A stretch of 33,251 nt of DNA, taken from assembly GCA_021108405.1 (NCBI GenBank), contig JAIOQW010000084.1, positions 1 to 33,251 on the forward strand, given 5' to 3'. Position 1 is the stretch's first letter, and each line of letters opens with the position of its first letter. The notes under the pieces are model-generated. The model did no database searches and was not told where the DNA came from. It saw nothing but the letters and a program-made list of their open reading frames with translations. A program made the position numbers and the translations under genes. The DNA comes from Methanosarcinales archaeon (GTDB lineage: Archaea; Halobacteriota; Methanosarcinia; Methanosarcinales; Methanocomedenaceae). Shown one piece after another: positions 7,375 to 14,482 of this stretch.

Positions 7375-7950
7375 ATGGAAGCAACTAAAACGCTATATGT
7401 AACACATTGGAAAGAATGGCGTGAGTGGTTAGAAAAAAATTATGCCACTAAGCAAGAAGCTTGGTTGATTTATTATAAAAAACATACTGGAAAGCCTATA
7501 ATTCCTTATGACGATGCAGTTGAAGAGGCAATATGTTTTGGTTGGATAGATAGTATTATAAAAAGAATTGATGATGAAAAGTATGCTCGAAAATTCACTC
7601 CTCGTACAGAGGATAGTAGATGGTCTGAACTAAACAAAAAAAGAGCTAAAAAAATGATAGCCACCGGTAAAATGACCGAAGCAGGACTACAAAAAATAGG
7701 AGAAGCAAAAAGAAACGGTATTTGGTCTCAGACTTCAACACAGAGAAAACAATTTGTACTTTCGCCAGAATTCGAAAAAATTCCAAAGTCCAATAAAAAA
7801 GCGTGGCATAATTTTAACAATCTTTCACCGTCATATAAGAAGAACTACATAGGTTGGGTTATGAGTGCTAGAAGAGAAGAAACTAGAAAACATAGATTCA
7901 ACGAGGTCTTAAGATGTTTAGAGCAAAATAAAAAACTAGGTCTGAAATAA
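7375..7950 (+). CDS. YdeI/OmdA-like protein
   Basis: The 191-residue protein has the Omp-associated YdeI domain: EWREWLEKNYATKQEAWLI, GKPIIPYDDAVEEAICFGWI, DSIIKRIDDEKYARKFTPR, SRWSELNKKRAKKMIATGKM, then the C-terminal helical repeat LSPSYKKNYIGWVMSARREE typical of this family of about 190-200 residues. It is soluble. The biological role is not well defined; family members recur in integron cassettes. It has no attC-like site of its own. It is preceded by the orphan methyltransferase tail and followed by a non-cassette insert. Confidence 0.88.
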   Translation: MEATKTLYVTHWKEWREWLEKNYATKQEAWLIYYKKHTGKPIIPYDDAVEEAICFGWIDSIIKRIDDEKYARKFTPRTEDSRWSELNKKRAKKMIATGKMTEAGLQKIGEAKRNGIWSQTSTQRKQFVLSPEFEKIPKSNKKAWHNFNNLSPSYKKNYIGWVMSARREETRKHRFNEVLRCLEQNKKLGLK

Positions 7951-8311
7951 AATATGAAAATAACTGTATCCACTTCATAAAGTATGGTATTTTGACATTT
8001 GTGATCGATTAAGGAATTTTAATCCGTGTAAATCTGTGTTACCTGCACGCCCTTTAGGCGTAGCAGGCACTCAACTCCGTAGGAGTTGGGTGTATCCGTG
8101 TCTGAAAAAATATTTTCTGACTCTATCAAGATTACTTCCTATTCTATATAATATATAACCCTGGACAATAATCATAAGCAATGTACACTCCCTTGTTAGA
8201 ATGAATTTTTTTTGGACACGGATTTACACAGATTTCTCAAGAGGAAATAATAAAAAGTCTTTAACATCATACGCAAATTCTCTTTAAGGATTTAGTTTTA
8301 ACTTCACCCCA
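7951..8311. other. Gene-free interval with nested palindromic repeats
   Basis: No gene is seen. The segment ATCCGTGTAAATCTGTGTT (8022-8040) is answered by ACACGGATTTACACAGAT near 8216-8233, about 175 bases apart. Inside lies a smaller hairpin, CAACTCC/GGAGTTG (8072-8088), preceded by a GC-rich GCACGCCCTTTAGGCGTAGC stretch. The small hairpin wording recurs at 10926-10955. It marks the left edge of the non-cassette insert. Confidence 0.6.
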
Positions 8312-9976
8312 TCACCTAAATCCCCTCATCCCCAGTTCCCTTGCCACTCTATCCAGTTCATCCACATCTGAAATAAATATTCCCTTCTCCCTGGCAAAAT
8401 CGACTGCATTAAGCTTGAACCCTTCCTTTGAGATCGCCCATAGTTGATTTATGGAAATCTTCTCGTTCTCTTCAATCTCCCGTTTCTTATCCAGCATTTT
8501 TTGAAGATCTTTTACTGTCATCTGCCGCCCTCGGTATTTACACTCCACTATCCAGTTGGCAGAGCCCCTGACAAGCGCATCCACCTCAATTTCACCTAAA
8601 ATCCAGCTTTGTACCGAAACCACAAAGGGGAGTTCAATCTCTCTATTTGAGATTATGACTTCCTGACCGTTAAACAATCTTAGAAGTTCACGGACTCTTG
8701 CCTCAAATCCAAGTCCCCCCTCAGATGCTGCTTTTTCAAATTTTTCCCGGTACTGCTCTATAAGTTCTTCCAGTATCTTATGGCCTGGATAGTCATCAAG
8801 CACTATGCCTTCAAATGTATAGAGCATCCAGCATCGTAGGACAGAGTCTTTAAAGAAATATTCACTTCCTTCTTTATAAACAAGATCAGTATGGAGTAGT
8901 CGGTTAAAATACACGCCCACAATGGCAGTATCCAGATATGTTTCCCTGGCGATCTGTGTCACACTTCCATGTCCTACTTTTGCCAGACATTTGAGAATAG
9001 TCCTGTAAATGGATTCTTTGCGGATATCACGAAACGACTCCTTGAATATGTATGCACAGATATTATAGATCTTACCGTCCGGATTGAGGGTTTCTGTGAA
9101 AAACGCCTTGTCAACCAGTTTAGTGGTTAATGAAAGGTTATCTATCTTACAGAATCGTTTTAATTTTTCAGCAATTACATAAATATAAAACGGATGCCCG
9201 AATGACAACTGGAATATCCGGCTGGAAATAGTATCAGGGGTCTTGCCAAACACTTTTTTCACAAGACTACGTGTATCATCCCTGGTAAACGGCTTGATAG
9301 GAATAATTGAAAAATGCAAGAACAATGGGGACTCTGGTTCTTTGAATATTTTCTCAAGTATGTGGACAGCCGAACCTGCTGCAAGATAATGCGTTCTACT
9401 CTGTGTCTGTAGAACACTTCTAAATAATGGAATGATATCTCTTGAAACCTCTGTAATTTGCTGGAACTCATCAACCAGTATGATTATGTTTGTGCCAGTC
9501 CTATTTGCAAGTAACTCAGGAAAGTCCAATGCTGCATGAATTATCTTTTCATCATCAAGATAATTCATTTCATTGACATGATCTATCAGTTCATGATCCC
9601 CTATTTTTGCCAATTCCGAATATATTTGCTTGTGTTCACCTATCCCCACCGGCATGATAGTACCATGAGTATTGAACCAGTGCACAACATATCCAATATA
9701 GGTAAATGAAAAGTTCCTGGGTTCAAGGCTCAGCCCTTCCAAATCCAGATAAACAGGTACACAGTCCTTTTTAAATCTAATAAGCTGTTGCATGAATTCT
9801 TTAAGGATCAGTGTCTTGCCAATCTTACGAAGACCGATCAATACAATATTTTCACCGGTTTCCCTGCTTTGGATCTGTTCTATATTATAGTTCAACTGTT
9901 TGAGAATTGCTTTTCTGTTTGTGAACAATTTTTTTTTACTGGCAGGGTAAAGCCATTTGAGTGTGCTGTTAGTCAT
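8312..9976 (-). CDS. Archaeal AAA+ ATPase with C-terminal PD-(D/E)XK nuclease-like domain
   Basis: The 554-residue protein has Walker A GLRKIGKT (residues 48-55) and Walker B NIIILVDEFQQI near residue 170. A middle winged-helix region follows (LAKVGHGSVTQIARETY). The C-terminal domain has EIEVDALVRGSANWIVECKY, the spaced D and ExK residues of PD-(D/E)XK nucleases. This is the layout of the archaeal ATPase families linked to mobile elements, STAND-like with an attached nuclease-like domain. The gene is opposite to all cassettes and interrupts the array. The ATG at 9976 abuts a run of GTTATA repeats that may regulate it. DNA target and role are unknown. Confidence 0.85.
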   Translation of the reverse strand: MTNSTLKWLYPASKKKLFTNRKAILKQLNYNIEQIQSRETGENIVLIGLRKIGKTLILKEFMQQLIRFKKDCVPVYLDLEGLSLEPRNFSFTYIGYVVHWFNTHGTIMPVGIGEHKQIYSELAKIGDHELIDHVNEMNYLDDEKIIHAALDFPELLANRTGTNIIILVDEFQQITEVSRDIIPLFRSVLQTQSRTHYLAAGSAVHILEKIFKEPESPLFLHFSIIPIKPFTRDDTRSLVKKVFGKTPDTISSRIFQLSFGHPFYIYVIAEKLKRFCKIDNLSLTTKLVDKAFFTETLNPDGKIYNICAYIFKESFRDIRKESIYRTILKCLAKVGHGSVTQIARETYLDTAIVGVYFNRLLHTDLVYKEGSEYFFKDSVLRCWMLYTFEGIVLDDYPGHKILEELIEQYREKFEKAASEGGLGFEARVRELLRLFNGQEVIISNREIELPFVVSVQSWILGEIEVDALVRGSANWIVECKYRGRQMTVKDLQKMLDKKREIEENEKISINQLWAISKEGFKLNAVDFAREKGIFISDVDELDRVARELGMRGFR

Positions 9977-9978
9977 AA

Positions 9979-10026
9979 TATAACACGTACGTTATAAACA
10001 CTTGTGTTATAAACACATATGTTATA
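9979..10026. promoter_or_regulatory. GTTATA repeat cluster upstream of the ATPase gene
   Basis: TATAAC at 9979-9984 faces GTTATA at 9991, making a palindrome around ACGTAC. GTTATA then recurs at 10006 and 10021, exactly every 15 bases, with GTTATAAACAC shared by the first two. On the - strand this lies directly before the ATPase start codon. It could be an operator array. GTTATA also resembles the right core of the attC-like sites, so an attI-like role is conceivable but unproven. Confidence 0.5.
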
Positions 10027-10101
10027 TAAAATTAGCGGTTGTTGCTTGACGTATAGGAAAGTATAAAGGTATTTATTTATCTTGATGCTGAAATTAGGTA
10101 C

Positions 10102-10214
10102 ATGATGAAGGATGTTAGCGTTCATTCACTGAGGCACAGCTTTGCTACACATTTACTGGAGAAGATAAACTATACAAAGTCTCAAATTTAGATATATTAC
10201 TCGGATATATTTAA
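10102..10214 (+). pseudogene. Tyrosine recombinase/integrase fragment, frameshifted
   Basis: The frame reads MMKDVSVHSLRHSFATHLLE, the HxLRHSFATHLLE box with the second catalytic Arg and its partner His that marks XerC/D, integron-integrase and phage-type tyrosine recombinases. It stops at 10191, but a one-base shift restores NLDILLGYI (end 10214), corresponding to the family's xxELLGH block. The N-terminal DNA-binding part, the first catalytic Arg and the final Tyr are missing. Whether it derives from an integron integrase or another recombinase cannot be decided from about 30 residues. Confidence 0.72.
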
Positions 10215-10390
10215 GTACAATAACAATATTGAATTTATTCGATAAACATCTATCAAACCAAAAGAACAAAATCCTCGCTATATACTTGATATATTATAAA
10301 TAAAAGATTAATAAGGAATAATATCATGAATAAAGCATATTTTTTTTTATCCACCACACCCATAATAAAACCCGGATCATATACTTTTCT

Positions 10391-10729
10391 AATTCTTCTA
10401 ATAATACTGACGTTGAACTGCGGCTTCCATGTGATAAGGCGTTTAATCTCTGCATTGAATCCATTAGTTCAATAAAGAAATGTAAGATTCAGACAGAAGA
10501 TTGTTCTCATGGCAAAATTGTCGCTAAAGCAGGTAGTACTTGGAAGACTTGGGGAGATGTAATTTCATTTGAGGCACACAAGATAGACAATGGTAGAACA
10601 CAAGTCGTAGTATCAAGCAGACCTGCTATGCGAACAACATTAGTTGATTATGGCAAAAACTTAGAGAATGTGGAAAGAATCAGTTCCTTTTTGAATGAGC
10701 AAAGCGAGACAGCGTATAACAGCCGATAA
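10391..10729 (+). pseudogene. Cassette gene lacking its start codon (unknown family)
   Basis: An open frame of 112 codons (VELRLPCDKAFNLCIESI, KIVAKAGSTWKTWGDVISF, VVVSSRPAMRTTLVDYGKN, LENVERISSFL) is plainly protein-coding in character. No ATG, GTG or TTG is placed near its beginning. The frame extends upstream through a T9 run without a start either, while an unrelated ATG-started frame (10326-10475) overlaps in another phase. The 5' end therefore looks replaced. The fold is probably a small alpha/beta (SRPBCC- or DUF1499-like) domain, a low-confidence guess. The stop codon overlaps the left end of attC-like site 5. Confidence 0.55.
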
Positions 10730-10796
10730 AAGAGAAATCAAAGATTTCCCCAAATTGCCTTCAGCTCGGACTTTATATACCCACCAACCGTTAGGC
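10714..10796 (+). other. attC-like site 5
   Basis: The left core is GTATAAC. The right core GTTAGGC is a perfect GTTRRRY. The arms GATAAAAG and CTTTATAT pair partly. The centre TTTCCCCAAATTGCCTTC carries the shared CCCAAATTGCC. Confidence 0.8.
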
Positions 10797-10815
10797 GACA
10801 TAGGGTGATAAACAA

Positions 10816-10877
10816 ATGAAATTCGACTACTACTGACCAATGTTATACAGATAAGTTTATAAGAGACGAAGGTACAA
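10816..10877 (+). repeat. 62-bp leader segment duplicated at 17872-17933
   Basis: The two copies differ at four of 62 positions. This copy includes AATGTTATAC, which equals the right core of attC-like site 3 and may be a leftover half-site. It lies upstream of the methyltransferase gene that is also partly duplicated at 18011. Confidence 0.85.
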
Positions 10878-10914
10878 ATTGGATGAATTACACTATTTGT
10901 TGGTAAACTCAAAT

Positions 10915-10974
10915 CAACCGCGGATACACTCACCTCCTACGGAGTTGAGTGTATTTGCGTTTATCTGCGGTTTT
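10915..10974. repeat. Palindromic intergenic repeat with internal hairpin
   Basis: The outer arms AACCGCGGAT and ATCTGCGGTT enclose an inner hairpin ACACTCACCTCC / GGAGTTGAGTGT. It is related in wording to 211-291 (outer arms) and to 8068-8097 (inner hairpin). It lies in the leader of the methyltransferase cassette. Confidence 0.7.
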
Positions 10975-11061
10975 CCATTATTCACCAACACGAAGACATC
11001 AATAATAAAATGGTCGAATATTATATTAAACAATCTTTTAAATTATAAGGAAATAAAATTT

Positions 11062-11745
11062 ATGGAAATAAATTATAAAGACATTGTGCCGTGGGGTAGG
11101 TCTTTTGACGAATATATCAAAATGTTCTCTCTGATGCCTGATGACCTAAATCTGAAGATATTAGATTGTGGCGGGGGACCTTCCGGTTTCAATGCCGAAA
11201 TGACCAGGCAAGGGAAGAAGGTGATATCAATTGACCCAATCTATAATTTATCCTCTGATGATATTGAAATAGGAATAAATGAAACATATGATGATGTGAT
11301 AAATCAGACAAGACTGAATGCAGATAAATTCATCTGGCAAAATATCTCATCGGTCGAAGAGTTAGGCCGTATCCGTATGGCTGCGATGAAACAGTTTTTA
11401 GATGACTTTGAACAAGGTAAAATTGAGGGACGTTATATTTATACTGAGTTGCCGTCGCTACCTTTTACTGATAAAGAATTTGACATTGCTTTAAGTTCAC
11501 ATTTTTTGTTTTTATACAGTTCAAATCTTTCTTTGGATTTTCACCGAAAAGCGATAAATGAGATGGTTCGTGTCGCAAGGGAGATCCGTATATTCCCGTT
11601 GGTTAATGTTAATACTATTCCATCTCCATATGTTGAGCATATTAAGAACGAACTGGTGAAAAAGGGTTATAAAGTAACAATAGAAAAAGTTGATTATGAA
11701 TTTCAAAAAGGCGGGAACGAGATATTAAGAATTATCAGCAAATAA
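11062..11745 (+). CDS. SAM-dependent methyltransferase-like protein
   Basis: The 227-residue protein opens MEINYKDIVPWGRSFDEY and has a glycine-rich motif I, LKILDCGGGPSGFNAEM (residues 31-47), then VISIDPIY as the acidic strand-2 end, and LPSLPFTDKEFDIALSSHFL as motif II. The family is seen in cyanobacteria and other bacteria, often annotated only as methyltransferase. ATG 11062 is chosen because AAGGAAAT lies about eight bases before it and the family protein starts there; an upstream in-frame start at 10879 would read through the palindromic repeat. The 3' end is duplicated at 18011-18104. The GNAT gene follows 21 bases later, probably in the same cassette. Confidence 0.85.
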   Translation: MEINYKDIVPWGRSFDEYIKMFSLMPDDLNLKILDCGGGPSGFNAEMTRQGKKVISIDPIYNLSSDDIEIGINETYDDVINQTRLNADKFIWQNISSVEELGRIRMAAMKQFLDDFEQGKIEGRYIYTELPSLPFTDKEFDIALSSHFLFLYSSNLSLDFHRKAINEMVRVAREIRIFPLVNVNTIPSPYVEHIKNELVKKGYKVTIEKVDYEFQKGGNEILRIISK

Positions 11746-11766
11746 TTTACTTTTGAGGATATCTGC

Positions 11767-12252
11767 ATGAATAACATTGACATATACACATATCGCATAA
11801 TGAAAACCGAAGAAGCGAATTATTTATATGATATTATATTACAGGTATTTCATAAACATGTTGCACCAGCCTATTCAGAAGAAGGGATTAAGACTTTTCT
11901 CAGGATGCTTTCTCCTGAATTTTTAAAAATTGTGACTCCAGAACAATTCACAATTGTTGCTGAACAAAACGATCAAATTTACGGTACATTGTCTATAATC
12001 AACAAAAACCATATTGCCCTACTCTTTGTGAAGTCTGAAATGCAGGGGGAAGGAATAGGTAAAAGCCTTATTCAATTTGCTACTCATAAATGTTTAGAAA
12101 ATAATCCAGATGTAAAATCAATTACAGTAAGTTCATCTCCTAATTCTTTAACCTTTTACCAAAATTTTGGGTTTATAATTCCCGAAGAAGAAAAGAACGA
12201 AAAAGGTATGCGAATTATACCAATGGAAAAAAAGATTTTTAAATATAGTTAA
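11767..12252 (+). CDS. GNAT-family N-acetyltransferase
   Basis: The 161-residue single-domain GNAT has YRIMKTEEANYLYDIILQVF as beta1-alpha1, IALLFVKSEMQGEGIGKSLI with the Q/RxxGxG/A acetyl-CoA motif (MQGEGIGKSL), and ITVSSSPNSLTFYQNFGFI as the closing motif B. This is a standard length for small-molecule or protein acetyltransferases. The start at 11767 follows TTTGAGGATATCTGC, a moderate ribosome-binding site. It is cotranscribed with the methyltransferase upstream. A half attC-like site follows about 50 bases after the stop. The substrate is unknown. Confidence 0.88.
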   Translation: MNNIDIYTYRIMKTEEANYLYDIILQVFHKHVAPAYSEEGIKTFLRMLSPEFLKIVTPEQFTIVAEQNDQIYGTLSIINKNHIALLFVKSEMQGEGIGKSLIQFATHKCLENNPDVKSITVSSSPNSLTFYQNFGFIIPEEEKNEKGMRIIPMEKKIFKYS

Positions 12253-12302
12253 ATAAAAATAAGTTAGAAAATGGAAATAAAAATTAAATAATTAGAATTG
12301 GT

Positions 12303-12335
12303 AGGGCAACTTCATATAGCTGCAATACGTTAGGC
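12303..12335 (+). other. Partial attC-like site (right half only)
   Basis: GGGCAACTTCATATAGCTGC then AATACGTTAGGC gives a right arm and a perfect GTTAGGC core. The AT-rich 50 bases before it contain no left core. The wording matches the half-site at 1674. Confidence 0.62.
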
Positions 12336-12375
12336 GAAATTTGCGGGATAATTAGTTGAAAAGGAAGATAACAAT

Positions 12376-13179
12376 ATGAACAATTATATTCATGGATACT
12401 CCGGGAAAGAATTAAAGAGACTACAAGATCAAGCAAACACACTTGATGAATTATTACATTATGACTCCATTTTTCCCGAGAATTCAAAAATATTAGAAGC
12501 TGGTTGCGGTGTTGGTTCTCAGATAAAAATAATTGCTCCAAAAAATACTTCATGCCATTTTACTTCAATTGATATTTCCAAAACATCACTTGAAAAAGCA
12601 AGAACAATGATTCAAGCATTGAACATTAAAAATGTAATGTTGCAAATTGGTGATATTTTTAATTTACCTTTTGAAGCTGAATCATTTGACCATATATTTG
12701 TATGTTTTGTTTTAGAACATTTATCAAATCCCGTACAAGCATTACTAAATTTGAAAAAAGTATTACGAAAAGGTGGCACAATAACAGTGATTGAAGGGGA
12801 TCATGGTTCAGCGTATTTTTATCCACGTAGTGATGCTGCGCAAAAAGCTATTAATTGCCAGGTGCAATTACAAGCATTGCATGGCGGAAATGCCCTTATT
12901 GGTAGAGAAATTTATCCTTTATTATATAAAGCTGGTTTTTCAGATTGTTTAGTATCTCCTCGAATGGTTTATGTTGATTCAAGTAAACCATTTTTAGTTG
13001 AAGGTTTTATAAAAAATACGTTTACTGCAATGATCGAGGGTGTTGAAAAGGATGAATTAAATAACTCATTAATAGATAAATACGAATGGGACCAAGGAAT
13101 AAAAGACCTCTATCGGACAGCAGAAAAAGATGGTGTGTTTTGTTATACATTTTTTAAAGGTAAGGCTATAAAGAAATAA
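12376..13179 (+). CDS. SAM-dependent methyltransferase (UbiE/arsenite-methyltransferase-like fold)
   Basis: The 267-residue protein has motif I ILEAGCGVGSQ (residues 39-49), SIDISKTSLEKA as the strand-2 acidic region, GDIFNLPFEAESFDHIFVCFV as motif II, and VLRKGGTITVIEGDHG as motif III. The long C-terminal extension (GREIYPLLYKAGFSDC and onward) resembles natural-product and small-molecule C- or O-methyltransferases. The start codon follows AAGGAAGATAAC. The end of the gene and its 3' flank recur as a 34-bp orphan at 7334-7367. It is followed after 60 bases by an SDR gene without an attC-like site between them. Confidence 0.87.
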   Translation: MNNYIHGYSGKELKRLQDQANTLDELLHYDSIFPENSKILEAGCGVGSQIKIIAPKNTSCHFTSIDISKTSLEKARTMIQALNIKNVMLQIGDIFNLPFEAESFDHIFVCFVLEHLSNPVQALLNLKKVLRKGGTITVIEGDHGSAYFYPRSDAAQKAINCQVQLQALHGGNALIGREIYPLLYKAGFSDCLVSPRMVYVDSSKPFLVEGFIKNTFTAMIEGVEKDELNNSLIDKYEWDQGIKDLYRTAEKDGVFCYTFFKGKAIKK

Positions 13180-13191
13180 TCATTAGTATGA
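13158..13191 (+). repeat. 34-bp segment duplicated at 7334-7367
   Basis: The segment covers the methyltransferase's last seven codons, its stop and twelve bases of flank. The two copies are identical, although what follows differs completely (SDR here, YdeI-like there). This suggests recombination ending at the same point. Confidence 0.85.
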
Positions 13192-13239
13192 TAATTTTAA
13201 TCCCTGACCACACAAAGTTTTAAAAACAATTGCAATATT

Positions 13240-13983
13240 ATGAATACCATGAATTTTAAAAATAAAATTGTTTTAATCACAGGTGCAAGTAGAGGTATCG
13301 GTGCAGAAACTGCAAAGTTATTTTCAAAAGAAGGCGCAACAGTAATTATTAACTATCTCTCAGATGAAGTGTCTGCAAAATCTGTATTAAATAAAATAAA
13401 CAATAACGGCATGCTCATTAAAGCAGACATTAGCAAACAAGACGAAATTAACAGCATGTTTGAGCAGGTATCTGAAAAATACGAAAAACTGGATGTTTTA
13501 GTAAATAACGCAGGTATAGTTTCCGTAAAACCTTTTTCAGAACTTACTCTAGAAGAGTGGAATAAAACTTATGCCGTCAATATCACTGGAATGTTTTTAT
13601 GTTCTCAAAAAGCTATCAAATTAATGAAAGATGGCGGTTCAATTGTTAATATTTCCTCAATAAGGGGATTATTCGATCAAGGGAGAGCGTCAATTACAGA
13701 TTATTCGACTTCTAAAGCAGCCGTTATCAGTTTTACTAAAACATTAGCAAAAGAAGTTGCGCCTAAAATTCGTGTAAATACTGTTGCGCCTGGAATGACA
13801 AATACTGATAATGCAAAATCAATACCAAAGATATCAATAGAAAAATTTAAAGAAGATAGTTATTTAAAAAGACTTATTGAACCAAAGGAGGTAGCACACA
13901 CTATTTTATTTTTAAGCTCTGATGAAGCAAGCGCTATTACAGGAGCATTATTGATAGTGGATGGAGGACAAAGCCTGAGATAA
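13240..13983 (+). CDS. Short-chain dehydrogenase/reductase (FabG-like)
   Basis: The 247-residue classical SDR has the cofactor motif TGASRGIG (residues 14-21), NNAG (89-92), catalytic Ser near 139, and YxxxK as Tyr155/Lys159 (DYSTSKAA). The PG motif (VAPGMTNTDNA) and C-terminal GALLIVDGGQSLR are also standard. It is probably an NADP(H)-dependent 3-oxoacyl or sugar/alcohol reductase; the specific substrate cannot be read. ATG 13240 and ATG 13249 are both possible starts. The stop codon lies within the left core of the next attC-like site, marking it as the last gene in its cassette. Confidence 0.92.
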   Translation: MNTMNFKNKIVLITGASRGIGAETAKLFSKEGATVIINYLSDEVSAKSVLNKINNNGMLIKADISKQDEINSMFEQVSEKYEKLDVLVNNAGIVSVKPFSELTLEEWNKTYAVNITGMFLCSQKAIKLMKDGGSIVNISSIRGLFDQGRASITDYSTSKAAVISFTKTLAKEVAPKIRVNTVAPGMTNTDNAKSIPKISIEKFKEDSYLKRLIEPKEVAHTILFLSSDEASAITGALLIVDGGQSLR

Positions 13984-14085
13984 CGGGTCAAGGATTAAAC
14001 TCAAGGGGGTGCTGCGCTTTCGCTCCCGCTGATCGCTTCACTCAAATTGCCTTGGGCAACTTCGCATAGCTGCAGAACGTTATAC
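13978..14085 (+). other. attC-like site 6 (long, imperfect)
   Basis: The left core AGATAAC contains the SDR stop codon and the right core is GTTATAC. The interior holds TTCACTCAAATTGCCTT and the right arm GGCAACTTCGCATAGCTGC shared with the half-sites at 1674 and 12303. The stem is poor compared with the other sites. Confidence 0.65.
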
Positions 14086-14152
14086 GCAATCGACTTCGGG
14101 ACGCAAAACAATTAAAAAGAAGAAGTAATAAAATTTAGAAGGAGGTAGAATT

Positions 14153-14389
14153 ATGATAAAAATGGAAGAACCAGTAAAATTAGCAATAGTCACAGCCGTT
14201 CTTATGATGGCGGTGACAATATTTTTTAAGAATATAGTGCACGAATCACAAGATGTGGTATCTTTGTCTTCAATTCCATTGTATCTTTATGTCGGATATC
14301 TAATGGGAAAGTTTGGTGATGCTAAAGTTTGGATGGGTACGATGCTGTTTATCACTCTTGCAATGGCCGTATTTTACGCTTTCTTTTAG
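14153..14389 (+). CDS. Small two-helix membrane protein
   Basis: The 78-residue protein has three hydrophobic stretches (AIVTAVLMMAVTIFF, IPLYLYVGYLMG, MLFITLAMAVFYAFF), probably two or three membrane helices with a short acidic linker. I do not recognise a family. It is preceded by a very strong Shine-Dalgarno AAGGAGGT (14139-14146). The 16-base leader AAAATTTAGAAGGAGG is identical to the one before the methyltransferase gene at 894. Confidence 0.72.
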   Translation: MIKMEEPVKLAIVTAVLMMAVTIFFKNIVHESQDVVSLSSIPLYLYVGYLMGKFGDAKVWMGTMLFITLAMAVFYAFF

Positions 14390-14417
14390 AGTTCTTCTTT
14401 GGCGTCCATTCGCCGAA

Positions 14418-14446
14418 TGTCACATATGCTCGGAACATTATATGAC
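14418..14446 (+). other. Possible partial attC-like site
   Basis: TATGCTCGGAACATTATATG resembles the right end of sites 1 and 2 (TATGCTGG then AACGTTATA), with CATTATAT in place of the GTTATAT core. No left half is evident. Confidence 0.4.
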
Positions 14447-14482
14447 AATGAACGTAAATATCAATACAGAGGATAATCAGAT

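Noticed and set aside
9991-10026. Short CRISPR array
   Set aside because: Only three units of 6-11 bases at a 15-base period; far too short, and no cas gene is present.
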